Source of the DNA: Flavobacterium sp. KACC 22763
Lineage (GTDB): Bacteria > Bacteroidota > Bacteroidia > Flavobacteriales > Flavobacteriaceae
DNA length: 64,000 bases
Assembly (NCBI RefSeq): GCF_028736155.1
Contig: NZ_CP117879.1
Location: 2,542,001 to 2,606,000 of the forward strand
Direction of reading: 5' to 3'
Shown here: in pieces, positions 42,228-50,562 of the stretch
Position numbering within the stretch: position 1 is the first letter of the stretch
How the letters are laid out: every line of letters starts with the position of its first letter
Program-made: the position numbers and the translations under genes
Notes under the pieces: generated by a model
Databases searched by the model: none
Told to the model about the DNA's origin: nothing
The model's input: only the letters and a program-made list of their open reading frames with translations

Positions 42228-43478
42228 TCATTCACCCTCAGGATTACTCAAATCAAGCTCTATAAAATCTCTTTCTGTTTTAGAAATTATTATTGTTGCC
42301 ACTGTGTTTCCAATTAAATTGGTAATCGCTCTGGCTTCGCTCATAAATTTATCTACTCCCAATAGAAATGCCAAACCTTCAACTGGAATTTTATGCAATG
42401 CGGTTAAAGTTGATGCTAAAACGATAAATCCGCTTCCTGTTACGCCCGCTGCGCCTTTCGAAGTAATCATAAGAATTCCGATAACGGTCATGATTTCAAA
42501 AAAAGTCAAATGCACATCGTAGAGTTGCGCAATGAAAAGGACTGACATCGAAAGATAAATCGAAGTTCCATCGAGATTAAAAGAATAACCAGTCGGAATC
42601 ACCAATCCCACAACCGATTTACTGCAACCCATTCTTTCCAATTTTACCATAATACTTGGCAAAGCAGCTTCAGAAGATGAAGTCCCTAGAACTAGTAAAA
42701 GTTCTTCTTTAATATATTTTAAAATTGAAAGAATGTTGATTTTGTAATATCTCAATATGCTTCCTAAAACCAAAAAGACAAACAATGCCATAGTCAGATA
42801 AACACAAAGCATCAGTTTTCCAAGCGGAATCAAAGTTGCCAAACCAAATTTCCCAATCGTGTAAGCCATTCCACCAAAAGCACCAATTGGCGCTAGATAC
42901 ATTACATATTTTAAAGCCGTAAAAACGACTTTCGAAAATCGTTCCAGAACCAAAATAGTCTGTTCTCTTTTCTGATAAAAGTTCAACGCTATTCCGCATA
43001 TAATAGCAGCCAACAAAACCTGTAATGTAAAATTGGACAAAAAGAACTGCAACCACGAAAAATCCTTTGCTGCTCCATTTGTATATTGGCTTGCATCGCC
43101 AAAAGTCAGTCCCGATTTATCAATTTTTCCTGGTTTAAATATATAAGCAACAGTCACACCAATTGCCAGAGCAACGGTCGAAACTACTTCAAAATACGTT
43201 AAAGCTTTAACCCCTATTCGACCTACTTTTTTAAGATTTCCCATACCCGAAATTCCTAAAACGATGGTCAGGAAAATAATTGGCCCAATGAAAAGCGAAA
43301 TAAGCTGAATAAACTTCTTGCCCAGAAATTCCATCTTTACACCATTTTCTGGAGAAAAATGTCCAAGCAAAACACCCGAAATAATAGCAATTAAAACCCA
43401 AAAAGTAAGATTGGTTACAATGGTTCTAAAAAGGCTTTTTTTAGATTTTGACGAAGGATTTGGAGTCGTAATATTCAT
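42228..43478 (-). CDS. Dicarboxylate/amino acid:cation symporter (DAACS family, GltP/DctA-like)
   Basis: A 416-residue inner-membrane secondary transporter that uses a proton or sodium gradient to import C4-dicarboxylates or glutamate. About eight helices and two re-entrant loops; the serine-rich hairpin is GTSSSEAALP, and the substrate-binding helix contains PTGYSFNLDGTSIYLSMSVLFIAQ. The sequence cannot decide between dicarboxylate and glutamate. A -7 element (TATATTTG, minus strand, 43500-43507) gives a short leader and a promoter separate from the RNase P RNA just upstream. Confidence 0.92.
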   Translation of the reverse strand: MNITTPNPSSKSKKSLFRTIVTNLTFWVLIAIISGVLLGHFSPENGVKMEFLGKKFIQLISLFIGPIIFLTIVLGISGMGNLKKVGRIGVKALTYFEVVSTVALAIGVTVAYIFKPGKIDKSGLTFGDASQYTNGAAKDFSWLQFFLSNFTLQVLLAAIICGIALNFYQKREQTILVLERFSKVVFTALKYVMYLAPIGAFGGMAYTIGKFGLATLIPLGKLMLCVYLTMALFVFLVLGSILRYYKINILSILKYIKEELLLVLGTSSSEAALPSIMVKLERMGCSKSVVGLVIPTGYSFNLDGTSIYLSMSVLFIAQLYDVHLTFFEIMTVIGILMITSKGAAGVTGSGFIVLASTLTALHKIPVEGLAFLLGVDKFMSEARAITNLIGNTVATIIISKTERDFIELDLSNPEGE

Positions 43479-43499
43479 GAGGATAAGTTAGATAGTTCA

Positions 43500-43507
43500 C
43501 AAATATA
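43500..43507 (-). promoter_or_regulatory. -7 element for the symporter gene
   Basis: The minus strand reads TATATTTG, 22 nt upstream of the symporter ATG and just past the 3' end of RNase P RNA. Confidence 0.5.
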
Positions 43508-43514
43508 TAAAAAA

Positions 43515-43846
43515 TGCAGACCTGTAAGCCGGATTCTGTTCTTGTCTTATTTTGCAACAAAACAATACCTTATCATTTATCTAGATCCACCATTACTGAT
43601 GGACTCAATCTACCTACCCTTCGGCAACGAACGAGAAGCCCTTAAATGCCGATATACTTGGTATTTCACCGCATAGAGTTTACCTGGTTTCACTACAGCA
43701 TTACCTGTACATACTTTCTGCTGCACTTGTCCTAATCCCTTTCGGAACCGACGGGCGTTACCCGCTATGCTTCTCTATGGTGTCCGGACTTTCCTCCCTC
43801 CCGATCCCGATAGCTATCGGGACGGGACGACGATAAGGCGGTCTGC
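43515..43846 (-). ncRNA. rnpB: RNase P RNA
   Basis: Catalytic RNA that trims the 5' leader of tRNA precursors. On the minus strand the universal P4 segment GAGGAAAGTCCGGACACC is visible (complement near 43779-43796), followed by GCGGGTAACGCCCGTCGG, ACAGAAAGTATGTACAGG and GTAGTGAAACCAGG, and at the end ACAGAATCCGGCTTAC, the 3' half of P4 and the tRNA CCA-binding region. Bacterial type A. A -7 element (TATTTTTG, 43851-43858) just precedes it. A hairpin near the 5' end carries an 18-bp palindrome (43805-43822). Confidence 0.96.
43805..43822. repeat. 18-bp palindrome in an RNase P RNA hairpin
   Basis: TCCCGATAGCTATCGGGA is a perfect palindrome that extends a 5'-region stem of RNase P RNA. The identical 18 bp recur at 44312-44329 in the tip of a flavo-1-like hairpin. 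Confidence 0.85.
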
Positions 43847-43850
43847 GCTG

Positions 43851-43858
43851 CAAAAATA
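43851..43858 (-). promoter_or_regulatory. -7 element for RNase P RNA
   Basis: The minus strand reads TATTTTTG directly before the RNA 5' end, with a TTG 16 nt further upstream as the -33 candidate. Confidence 0.55.
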
Positions 43859-43973
43859 GCGATTTAAGAACTAACAATAATGATTTTAAATTTTAGATTT
43901 TATGAGTTTTATCATAACTTTTTAATTTTAAAATAGTTATCTTTAAAAATCTATAATTTAATTTCAGTTTATC

Positions 43974-44267
43974 ATGAAAAGAATGTATCATTACGCAACT
44001 GTTTCAAAAGCTTTAGATCAATTGAATGAAAAAGGATTTACGTGCGATTTTAATCGAAATGCTGATGCGATTAAAAAGAATCCTGAGAAATTTGAAATTG
44101 TTCATGTGTATCGATACGAGGGTGAGTCAGACCCAGCAGATGAGGCAGTTGTATACGGAATTAAGTCGACTACGGGCAAAAAAGGAGTTTATGTTGCTGG
44201 TTTCTCAGCCGATTCAGATCAGGAAACAGCACAGTTTTTATTGGATTTAAGCATTAAGAGAAGATAG
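43974..44267 (+). CDS. Conserved small protein of unknown function
   Basis: A 97-residue soluble protein with no signal peptide. It begins [27 protein letters not shown] and contains [22 protein letters not shown] and [12 protein letters not shown] recognise it as a small protein conserved in Flavobacteria, sometimes labelled phosphoribosylpyrophosphate synthetase, a name its length and lack of a PRPP-binding motif do not support. A -7-like TATCTTTA at 43938-43945 precedes it. Confidence 0.75.
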   Translation: MKRMYHYATVSKALDQLNEKGFTCDFNRNADAIKKNPEKFEIVHVYRYEGESDPADEAVVYGIKSTTGKKGVYVAGFSADSDQETAQFLLDLSIKRR

Positions 44268-44272
44268 TTTTT

Positions 44273-44380
44273 AGGAGCCGGGAACCTGCTGTCCGCTATA
44301 TCTTTTGCTGCTCCCGATAGCTATCGGGACCGCCACAAAAGGATGCCGCTACCATCAGGGCTAGAGCAATCGGTTTCAAA
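44273..44380 (-). ncRNA. Flavo-1-like structured element, copy 2, with an inserted palindrome
   Basis: On the minus strand it repeats the layout of 23021-23113: CTAGCCCTGATGG, AGCGGCATCCTTTTG, then the hairpin, then CAAAAGATATAGCGGACAGC and GGCTCC. Its hairpin tip differs: in place of the GGGTT loop it carries TCCCGATAGCTATCGGGA (44312-44329). It begins 6 bp after the stop of the conserved small gene and points the opposite way. The naming as flavo-1 is from memory; a dispersed DNA repeat is possible. Confidence 0.55.
44312..44329. repeat. 18-bp palindrome in the flavo-1-like hairpin tip
   Basis: TCCCGATAGCTATCGGGA is identical to the palindrome in RNase P RNA at 43805-43822, about 500 bp away. 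Confidence 0.85.
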
Positions 44381-44440
44381 AGAAAGAATCTTTTATAAAT
44401 CAAGTAAAAGCAAATGAGAACAAAAAATGATTCAATAATC

Positions 44441-44490
44441 TATGTCATTCCTAGAAACTGAAATTCTTTTCATTCCTTAGGAATGACATA
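44441..44490. terminator. Hairpin with perfect 13-bp stem between convergent genes
   Basis: TATGTCATTCCTA (44441-44453) is exactly complementary to 44478-44490 over a 24-nt loop. It lies just downstream of the NIPSNAP stop and could end that transcript or be a small repeat of the GTCATTCC type. Confidence 0.55.
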
Positions 44491-44512
44491 AAAATAAATT
44501 CTTCTCATTTTT

Positions 44513-44908
44513 TTAATTAGGTGAATAATCAAGCTTAGTCAAAACGCGATCTTCTATATTTCCTACTACATCACCGTATTTTGCAGTATATTGCTTTTTA
44601 ACATCAATCCATTCCTGATCTTTTCTAAAACCTTCCCATGCTTTTTTCATTGTTGCTTCATCTGGCCACTCTAGAAAATAAACAAACTCTGTTTTCTTAT
44701 CTGATTTTGATTCGTAAATAGAAATAATCTTAAAGTTGTATTTCTTCATAATGCGCATGGCATGATCGCGAAAACGTTCGTGAAATTCTTTCTTATTGCT
44801 TTCGAAAATCTCATAGATTCGCAATTGATAAATTGGACTCATTTGAGTTTTTTGTGCTTTTACAGCAAACGCTGCAAGCAAAACTAATACTAGAAAATAT
44901 TTCTTCAT
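44513..44908 (-). CDS. Exported NIPSNAP-family protein
   Basis: A 131-residue protein with a signal peptide (about 1-18, ending AFAVKAQ) and one NIPSNAP domain, a ferredoxin-like dimeric alpha/beta-barrel fold: IYQLRIYEIFESNKKEFHERFRDHAMRIMKKYNFKIISIYES and FVYFLEWPDEATMKKAWEGFRKDQEW are characteristic. The function of this family in bacteria is not established. It is 12 nt downstream of a hypothetical membrane protein and probably cotranscribed with it. Confidence 0.88.
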   Translation of the reverse strand: MKKYFLVLVLLAAFAVKAQKTQMSPIYQLRIYEIFESNKKEFHERFRDHAMRIMKKYNFKIISIYESKSDKKTEFVYFLEWPDEATMKKAWEGFRKDQEWIDVKKQYTAKYGDVVGNIEDRVLTKLDYSPN

Positions 44909-44920
44909 GATTTAAATTTA

Positions 44921-45718
44921 TCAGCTTCCTAATTTGCCATAACGCTGCTGTTCAGAAAAATAGATGATGATCGTTTTTCCGTTCTTTTTGTATGGGTAAA
45001 ACAATTCATAATTACCATTGCTTGAACTATATCTTAACTCATCACTATTTTTATTAAAAACCTCATTAAGATAAGCTCTTTCTTCTTTATTAGTCTGATA
45101 AATATAATTTACTTTTTGAGGTTGTATTGTGTCACTATCTAAGCTTTCATTATAATAAGCATTAAAACCAAGAAAAACAGGTGAATCTTTAATGGAATCT
45201 TTCACAATTAAAGTTACACTCGGAAAGTTTTTATCGGTTGAAGATAAAACTCTTAAAATTCCTGTAGTTTCTTTGATGTAAGATTTGGAAAAAGTATAAT
45301 TTAAAAGTTTATCGCTATTTGCCTTGTTAGATTCTATAATAGATTTCGCAGAGCTAATTAGCATTTTTTCTTTTTTGGCAGAAGTCAAATAATCACCGCC
45401 AAAAAGTATAACTAGAATTAACGGAAAAATTAAAAGCAGAACAGCAAACTTGCGTCGATTTGATTTTGTGTTTACTTCATCTTCATTTTTTCTTTCGGCA
45501 ATTCTCGTCAAATTAAACATGAGATTCACTATTAGAGATCCTGCCATAAGAGCAAGAATACCGAGAATGCTTAAATAAAAGCTTTCGGTCATGTTTTCTC
45601 TAAAAACCTTTAGTCCGAAAACTTCAATTACAATAAATGTAAAGACCCAGTACACTAATAAAATTATAGAGGAAATTCCGATGATATTACTTAATTTAAC
45701 TATTTGTTTTGCGTTCAT
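44921..45718 (-). CDS. Hypothetical membrane protein
   Basis: I do not recognise the family. The 265-residue product has three hydrophobic segments: about 10-35 (IIGISSIILLVYWVFTFIVI), 46-68 (FYLSILGILALMAGSLIVNL) and 90-108 (FAVLLLIFPLILVILFGGDY). A soluble C-terminal part of about 150 residues follows, which should be extracytoplasmic. The loop between helices two and three is positively charged (KSNRRK). It leads a two-gene operon with the NIPSNAP gene. Confidence 0.65.
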   Translation of the reverse strand: MNAKQIVKLSNIIGISSIILLVYWVFTFIVIEVFGLKVFRENMTESFYLSILGILALMAGSLIVNLMFNLTRIAERKNEDEVNTKSNRRKFAVLLLIFPLILVILFGGDYLTSAKKEKMLISSAKSIIESNKANSDKLLNYTFSKSYIKETTGILRVLSSTDKNFPSVTLIVKDSIKDSPVFLGFNAYYNESLDSDTIQPQKVNYIYQTNKEERAYLNEVFNKNSDELRYSSSNGNYELFYPYKKNGKTIIIYFSEQQRYGKLGS

Positions 45719-45871
45719 ATTTTCTAATTAATAATAAATAGGCTGTTAAATATTTTGCATTAAAAGTATTACTTTTTCTTTAAACGTTGCAGATAATATT
45801 TTTTTCTTTCTACAATTCAACCACTTAAAAATCTTTCAATTTTTAAATTTTTAAATCATTAAATTATACTC

Positions 45872-45879
45872 TATATTTG
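45872..45879 (+). promoter_or_regulatory. -7 element for dnaX
   Basis: TATATTTG matches TAnnTTTG and lies 20 nt upstream of the dnaX ATG at 45899. Confidence 0.5.
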
Positions 45880-45898
45880 CTATCCAATAAAAGAGAAT

Positions 45899-47655
45899 AT
45901 GGAACAATTTGTAGTATCGGCAAGAAAATATCGCCCGCAGACCTTTAAGGATGTTGTGGGGCAAAAGGCCATTACAAACACTTTGTTGAACGCTATTGAA
46001 ACCAATCACTTAGCTTCTGCTCTTTTGTTTACAGGACCGCGTGGAGTTGGTAAAACTACTTGCGCGCGTATCTTGGCAAGAAAAATAAATCAGCCTGGAT
46101 ATGACGATCCTACTGAAGATTTTGCATTTAACGTTTTTGAGCTAGATGCTGCTTCAAACAACTCGGTTGATGATATCCGTAACCTTATCGATCAGGTTAG
46201 AATCCCGCCACAAACTGGACAATACAAAGTATATATCATTGACGAGGTCCACATGTTGTCTTCGGCCGCTTTTAATGCTTTTCTTAAAACATTAGAAGAA
46301 CCGCCAAAACATGCTATTTTCATTTTAGCAACAACAGAAAAACACAAAATCCTTCCAACGATTTTATCTCGCTGTCAGATTTTTGATTTCAAAAGAATTA
46401 CAGTAAAAGATGCTAAAGAACATTTGGCTGATGTTGCTGAAAGTCAAGGAATCGTTTTTGAAGATGATGCATTGCACATTATTGCTCAAAAAGCAGATGG
46501 TGCCATGCGTGATGCTTTGTCTATTTTTGACCGTGTAGTTTCTTACTGCGGAACAAATTTGACACGTCAAGCTGTAACCGAAAACCTAAACGTTTTAGAT
46601 TACGAAACTTATATTTCGATTACTGATTTACTTCTGGAAAATGAGATTCCGAAACTTTTATTAGCATACAATGATATCTTAGCCAAAGGTTTTGATGGAC
46701 ATCATTTTATTGCTGGTTTGGCTTCACATTTCAGAGATTTATTAGTAAGCAAAACACCTTCGACTATTGCTTTATTAGAAGTTGGTGAGCAAGCGCAACA
46801 AATGTATGCTACACAATCGCAAAAATGTTCTCAGGAATTTTTACTTAAAGGAATTGACATTGCAAACGACTGCGATTTAAAATACAAATTAAGTCAGAAT
46901 CAACGTCTTTTAGTTGAATTATGTTTGATGCAACTGGCCTCTATCAACTTTGATGGAGAAAAAAAAAAGTTGAGCAATTCATAATTCCACCCGTTTACTT
47001 TAAAAACGGAGGCTATTCTATAGTTGAAGTTCAAAGTCCAAAATCGAAAATCGAAAGTTCTGTTGCAATTGAAAATCAAACTTCTCAAGCTGCAACTGAA
47101 ACTAAAGTTGCCATTCCTCAACCAGAACAAGTTGCTGAAACTCCAAAAGTTCAGGCTCCAGAAGTTCCAAAGGCAGATACAAGCGGCGCTCCTAAAGTTT
47201 CTGCTTTTTCTCTTGCTAGTATCCGCAAGAAAAAAGAATTGGAAGCAAGCAGTAAATCGTATGTTAAACCATCTTCTGTTTTACCTACTGAAGAGTTTAA
47301 TGAAACCGATATGCGTCTTCATTGGAACAAATATGCAGAACGCTTAGGACAAAAAGGGCTTAGAATTATGGAATCTATTCTATTGATCAGCGATCCTGTT
47401 CTAAACGGAACCACAATTTCTTATGAACTGCCAAATGAAGGTTCTAAACTAGAATTCGAAAGTCAGATGAATGGTTTATTGGGGCATTTAAAAGGTCATT
47501 TGCATAATCACGACATTACAATTGAAGTAATTGTAAACGAGCAGGCTGAAACAAAACGAACTTATAATAATCAAGATAGATATAATCGTTTCTTAGAAAT
47601 CAACCCAAACATTGAGCTTTTGCGTTCAACATTTGGATTAGATTTGAAGGATTAA
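45899..47655 (+). CDS. dnaX: DNA polymerase III gamma/tau subunit, two frames joined at an A10 run
   Basis: Clamp-loader subunit. The zero frame (45899-46984, 361 residues) has the ATPase: Walker A GPRGVGKTT (46-54), Walker B IIDEVHMLS, SRC motif ILSRCQIFDF, then clamp-loader helices. The zinc-binding cysteine module of E. coli DnaX is absent. At 46959-46968 lies GA followed by ten A; after it the zero frame stops after four codons, while the -1 frame continues with VEQFIIPPVYFKNGGYSIVEVQ, a linker and a tau tail to 47655 (about 585 residues in all). A slip of -1, or one extra A in the mRNA, would give full-length tau. A mutation or sequencing error in the run is the alternative. Confidence 0.9.
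46959..46968 (+). other. A10 slippery run within dnaX
   Basis: Ten consecutive A follow GATGGAG; a weak stem (CCGTTT 46991-46996 with AAACGG 47004-47009) begins 22 nt later, farther than typical frameshift stimulators. The zero frame reads GAA AAA AAA AAG TTG; the tau frame requires a net -1 shift. Confidence 0.7.
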
Positions 47656-47778
47656 TTTTTTTGTTAGCCACGAATTTCTCGAATTTTCACGATTTTTTTT
47701 CCTTTATTAATACTATTTAATAATTTACTGGATTTACTTCGCCAATTCGCTATCGCTCGAGTCGTAGCGAACAAAAAA
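47656..47778. repeat. Intergenic repeats downstream of dnaX
   Basis: Two pieces are visible: GCCACGAATTTCTCGAATT followed by a T-run (a terminator-like element for dnaX), and TTCGCTA (47746-47752) complementary to TAGCGAA (47765-47771), enclosing TCGCTCGAGTCG. No gene. Confidence 0.5.
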
Positions 47779-48357
47779 CTATTTATTTTTAAGCCCGAAA
47801 TTGTAAACTTTATCTAGCCATTTTTTCCTTTGTTCTTCGGTCGAACCTTTTACAATTCCTACGTAGCTTACTTTTACTGGTTTTATACCACAGAATTCCA
47901 AAGTAGATTTCTTTAATTGATTCACGCTAGGTCTTCCAAAAAACAATCTATAATACCAGCTCGGCTGATCTAGGGTTGTGATAATGTGAGCTGTTTTGCC
48001 TTTTAGCAATTTATCCCACCAAACCGAATTTTCGCGATATTCAAATGCCATTCCCGGCAAAAACAAACGATCAATAAATCCTTTTGTTATCGCTGGAAGT
48101 CCGCCCCACCAAACGGGATGAATCCAAACTAAATGATCGGCTCTTTTGATTTTCTCCCAAGATTCTAATAAATCTGGTTCTAGATCGGTTCTTTTCTGAT
48201 AACCAAATTTGAGATTTGGACTAAATTTTAAATTAGCAATTGTGATGGTTTCTACTTGTGCACCAGAAGCAACGGCGCCTTTTTGATACGATTCTGCAAT
48301 TCCGAAATTGAAGCTTTCCGCGTTTGGATGTCCGTTTATAATCAGTATTTTTTTCAT
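47779..48357 (-). CDS. NAD(P)H-dependent flavin oxidoreductase (NQO1/KefF/MdaB type)
   Basis: A 192-residue flavodoxin-fold enzyme that reduces quinones or similar compounds. It begins KKILIINGHPNAESFNFGIAE, the FMN/FAD phosphate-binding loop, followed by HLVWIHPVWWGGLPAITKGFIDRLFLPGMAFEY, the family's flavin-contacting region. No signal peptide. Expressed alone, followed by the repeat tract before dnaX. The physiological substrate is not known; quinone reductase activity is the typical guess. Confidence 0.9.
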   Translation of the reverse strand: MKKILIINGHPNAESFNFGIAESYQKGAVASGAQVETITIANLKFSPNLKFGYQKRTDLEPDLLESWEKIKRADHLVWIHPVWWGGLPAITKGFIDRLFLPGMAFEYRENSVWWDKLLKGKTAHIITTLDQPSWYYRLFFGRPSVNQLKKSTLEFCGIKPVKVSYVGIVKGSTEEQRKKWLDKVYNFGLKNK

Positions 48358-48478
48358 GTTTACGTTTTTTCAAAAATACTATTAGTACATTTTCTTTTAC
48401 TAGACAAATGTCCTGAAAAGTGTTTTTGCCACAGATTAAATAGATTAAAAGGATTTTTAATCTAAAAAACTCAATTTA

Positions 48479-49039
48479 TCAAACAACCACTTTTCTTATT
48501 CGGCTTAAATGTCTTGGGGTAATTCCTAGATAAGAAGCCAAATATTGCAAAGGAATTAACTGAATATACTTTTGATGGTTTTGGCAAAGTTCTTCGTAGC
48601 GCTGTGCCCCTGATAGTTTCTGAAAAGAAACCATTCTTTTGTGTAGATTTACAAATTCTAATTCGGTTAATTTTCTGCCTGTTTCCTGCCAGTTAAACCC
48701 TGATTGGTAGAGTTTTTCTAGAGCTTTTCTATTTAGAATCTGTAATTGAGTATCGGTAAGAGCCTGAATGTTTTCTTCTGCTTTTTCTTCTGTGATAAAA
48801 CTGGCAAAAGAAGCCATAAATTCGTTTTCGAAAGCAAAACAATTGGTGATTTCATCGCCTTTATGATTGACGAAAAAGGAACGGAGAATTCCTTTTTCGA
48901 TAAAAACTATTTCGTTGCAAACTTGATTTTCAGCCAATAGAAGTTCTCCTTTTTTTAATGTTCGAAATGTTATCAAACTATCTAAAAGACTTAATTCGTC
49001 AGCAGAGAAATCTTGAATGGACTGAAAAACAGCTTTCAT
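48479..49039 (-). CDS. Crp/Fnr-family transcriptional regulator
   Basis: A 186-residue regulator with a cyclic-nucleotide-binding fold (LLAENQVCNEIVFIEKGILRSFFVNHKGDEITNCFAFENEFMASFASF) and a C-terminal helix-turn-helix (IPLQYLASYLGITPRHLSRIRK). This is the common Bacteroidota type, without the FNR iron-sulfur cysteine cluster. It is the last gene of the polyphosphate operon, 12 nt after the TMEM175 gene. Regulating its own operon or polyphosphate metabolism is an inference from position only. Confidence 0.92.
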   Translation of the reverse strand: MKAVFQSIQDFSADELSLLDSLITFRTLKKGELLLAENQVCNEIVFIEKGILRSFFVNHKGDEITNCFAFENEFMASFASFITEEKAEENIQALTDTQLQILNRKALEKLYQSGFNWQETGRKLTELEFVNLHKRMVSFQKLSGAQRYEELCQNHQKYIQLIPLQYLASYLGITPRHLSRIRKVVV

Positions 49040-49051
49040 AAACTATTCATT

Positions 49052-49624
49052 TTAAGAAAAAATCCTTCCGATTCTTTTGTCTGGAATAAGCCATAACATA
49101 GCAACTGTAAAATAAGCTGCTCCAGAAACCCACTGGTTAAAGAATGCCGTAACAATTCCGATAACGTATAGAACTAAGGAGATTTTACCTTTATAATCTT
49201 TGTTAAGTGCTTTTCTTAAAGCAGAATTACTTCCTTCACTGCACATTATAGTATATTGCAAAATAATATAAGAGATTGCCGAGAGAAGCAACACAACACC
49301 ATACATTGTCATTGCAGCTTTCTCAAAATTATGCTCCCCCATCCAAGCGGTAGAAACGGGAATTAAAGACAGCCAAAACAAAAAGTGCAGATTACTCCAC
49401 AATACTTTTCCGTTTACTTTTGATAAACCATGGAGTAAATAATGATGATTATTCCAGTATATTCCAACGTAAATAAAACTCAAAACATAACTTAAAAACT
49501 TTGGAATAAGCGGTTTTAAATCTGCAAATTCATGTCCTTGCGGCGCTTTAATTTCCAAAATCATAATTGTTATAATGATTGCCAAAACGCCATCACTAAA
49601 AGCTTCTAGTCTGCCTTTATTCAT
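49052..49624 (-). CDS. TMEM175-family potassium channel protein (DUF1211)
   Basis: A 190-residue membrane protein with about six helices. The family's signature in helix 1 is complete: RLEAFSDGVLAIIITIMILEI (R-x3-FSDG). Prokaryotic TMEM175 proteins of one repeat form tetrameric potassium channels. It lies 14 nt after the Ppx/GppA gene in the polyphosphate operon; potassium as counter-ion of polyphosphate would make sense but is not shown by the sequence. Confidence 0.88.
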   Translation of the reverse strand: MNKGRLEAFSDGVLAIIITIMILEIKAPQGHEFADLKPLIPKFLSYVLSFIYVGIYWNNHHYLLHGLSKVNGKVLWSNLHFLFWLSLIPVSTAWMGEHNFEKAAMTMYGVVLLLSAISYIILQYTIMCSEGSNSALRKALNKDYKGKISLVLYVIGIVTAFFNQWVSGAAYFTVAMLWLIPDKRIGRIFS

Positions 49625-49638
49625 TAAAAAAAATAATA

Positions 49639-50535
49639 TTAAATTTTACCGTAATACATTGCTTTTACGATACCATCAGAAAGTCCGATTTTAGGAACAT
49701 AAATCTGGCGCGCACCACTCCATTTCATAGCATTCAGATAAATACGAGTGGCATGAATAATCACGTCGGCACGGTCGGAGTTCAATCCTAATTCGGCAAT
49801 TCTCTGTTCGTAAGTCAATGAATTTAAGAATGCGTACTGTGAGTTAACATAAATGTACGAAAGCGGTTTTTCCTGCTGTTTTCCAGACATTTTAAACAAC
49901 TTATTGATGTTTCCTCCAGAACCTATCAGCGTTACCTCATCGTAATCTGCTGTATTGGTTTTAATCCATTTTTCTATTTCATCCCAAACTGAATCGTGCA
50001 CCATATTATTAAGTAAACGAACCGTTCCTGCTTTGAAAGATCTTGACGTAATCATTTTTCCGTCAGAGAATAAGGTAAACTCGGTACTTCCACCTCCAAC
50101 ATCTACAAAAAGATAAGTTTCGTCAGATTTAATTAAATGATGCAAATCTGTAGAAGCAATAATTGCCGCCTCTTTTTTACCGTCGATGATCTCGATTTTT
50201 ATGTCGGCTTTTTTCTTAATTAAAGCCACAACTTCTTTTGCATTATAGGCTTCGCGCATTGCAGAAGTCGCAAATGCCATATAACGCTCTACTTTATGTA
50301 CTTTCATCAAAAGGTTGAATGCTTTCATGGCATCTACCATTCGATCTATATTTTCTGGTGAAATTTCTCCAACCGTGAAGGCGTCTTGTCCTAAACGAAT
50401 TGGCACACGAACAAGGGAACTTTTATTAAACTGCGGTTCTTTGCCTTCTTGTTCAACAACGTTAGCAATCAAAAGCCTCATGGCATTTGAACCGATATCT
50501 ATCGCTGCGAACTTCCTAATATTAATCATGCTCAC
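49639..50535 (-). CDS. Ppx/GppA-family phosphatase (exopolyphosphatase or pppGpp phosphatase)
   Basis: A 298-residue member of the ASKHA superfamily. Phosphate loops are AAIDIGSNAMRLLIA and FVDVGGGSTEFTLF, with the conserved middle region ATSAMREAYNAKEV and the late IGSGGNINKL. Only the two ASKHA domains are present; the C-terminal HD-like half of E. coli Ppx is missing, as in short Bacteroidota homologues. Sitting directly after ppk1 (27 nt), it most likely degrades polyphosphate from the chain end. A start two codons later (MINIRK) is equally possible. Confidence 0.92.
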   Translation of the reverse strand: MSMINIRKFAAIDIGSNAMRLLIANVVEQEGKEPQFNKSSLVRVPIRLGQDAFTVGEISPENIDRMVDAMKAFNLLMKVHKVERYMAFATSAMREAYNAKEVVALIKKKADIKIEIIDGKKEAAIIASTDLHHLIKSDETYLFVDVGGGSTEFTLFSDGKMITSRSFKAGTVRLLNNMVHDSVWDEIEKWIKTNTADYDEVTLIGSGGNINKLFKMSGKQQEKPLSYIYVNSQYAFLNSLTYEQRIAELGLNSDRADVIIHATRIYLNAMKWSGARQIYVPKIGLSDGIVKAMYYGKI

Positions 50536-50562
50536 TTTATGATTTGAAATTGGTATTTATTA

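Noticed and set aside
43974..44267. Annotation of the 97-residue protein as phosphoribosylpyrophosphate synthetase.
   Set aside because: It is far too short and lacks the PRPP-binding and ATP-binding motifs.
47024..47347. A frame of 107 codons inside the dnaX tau region.
   Set aside because: It is lysine-rich shadow reading (KFKVQNRKSKVLLQLKIK); the -1 frame there gives recognisable DnaX tail.
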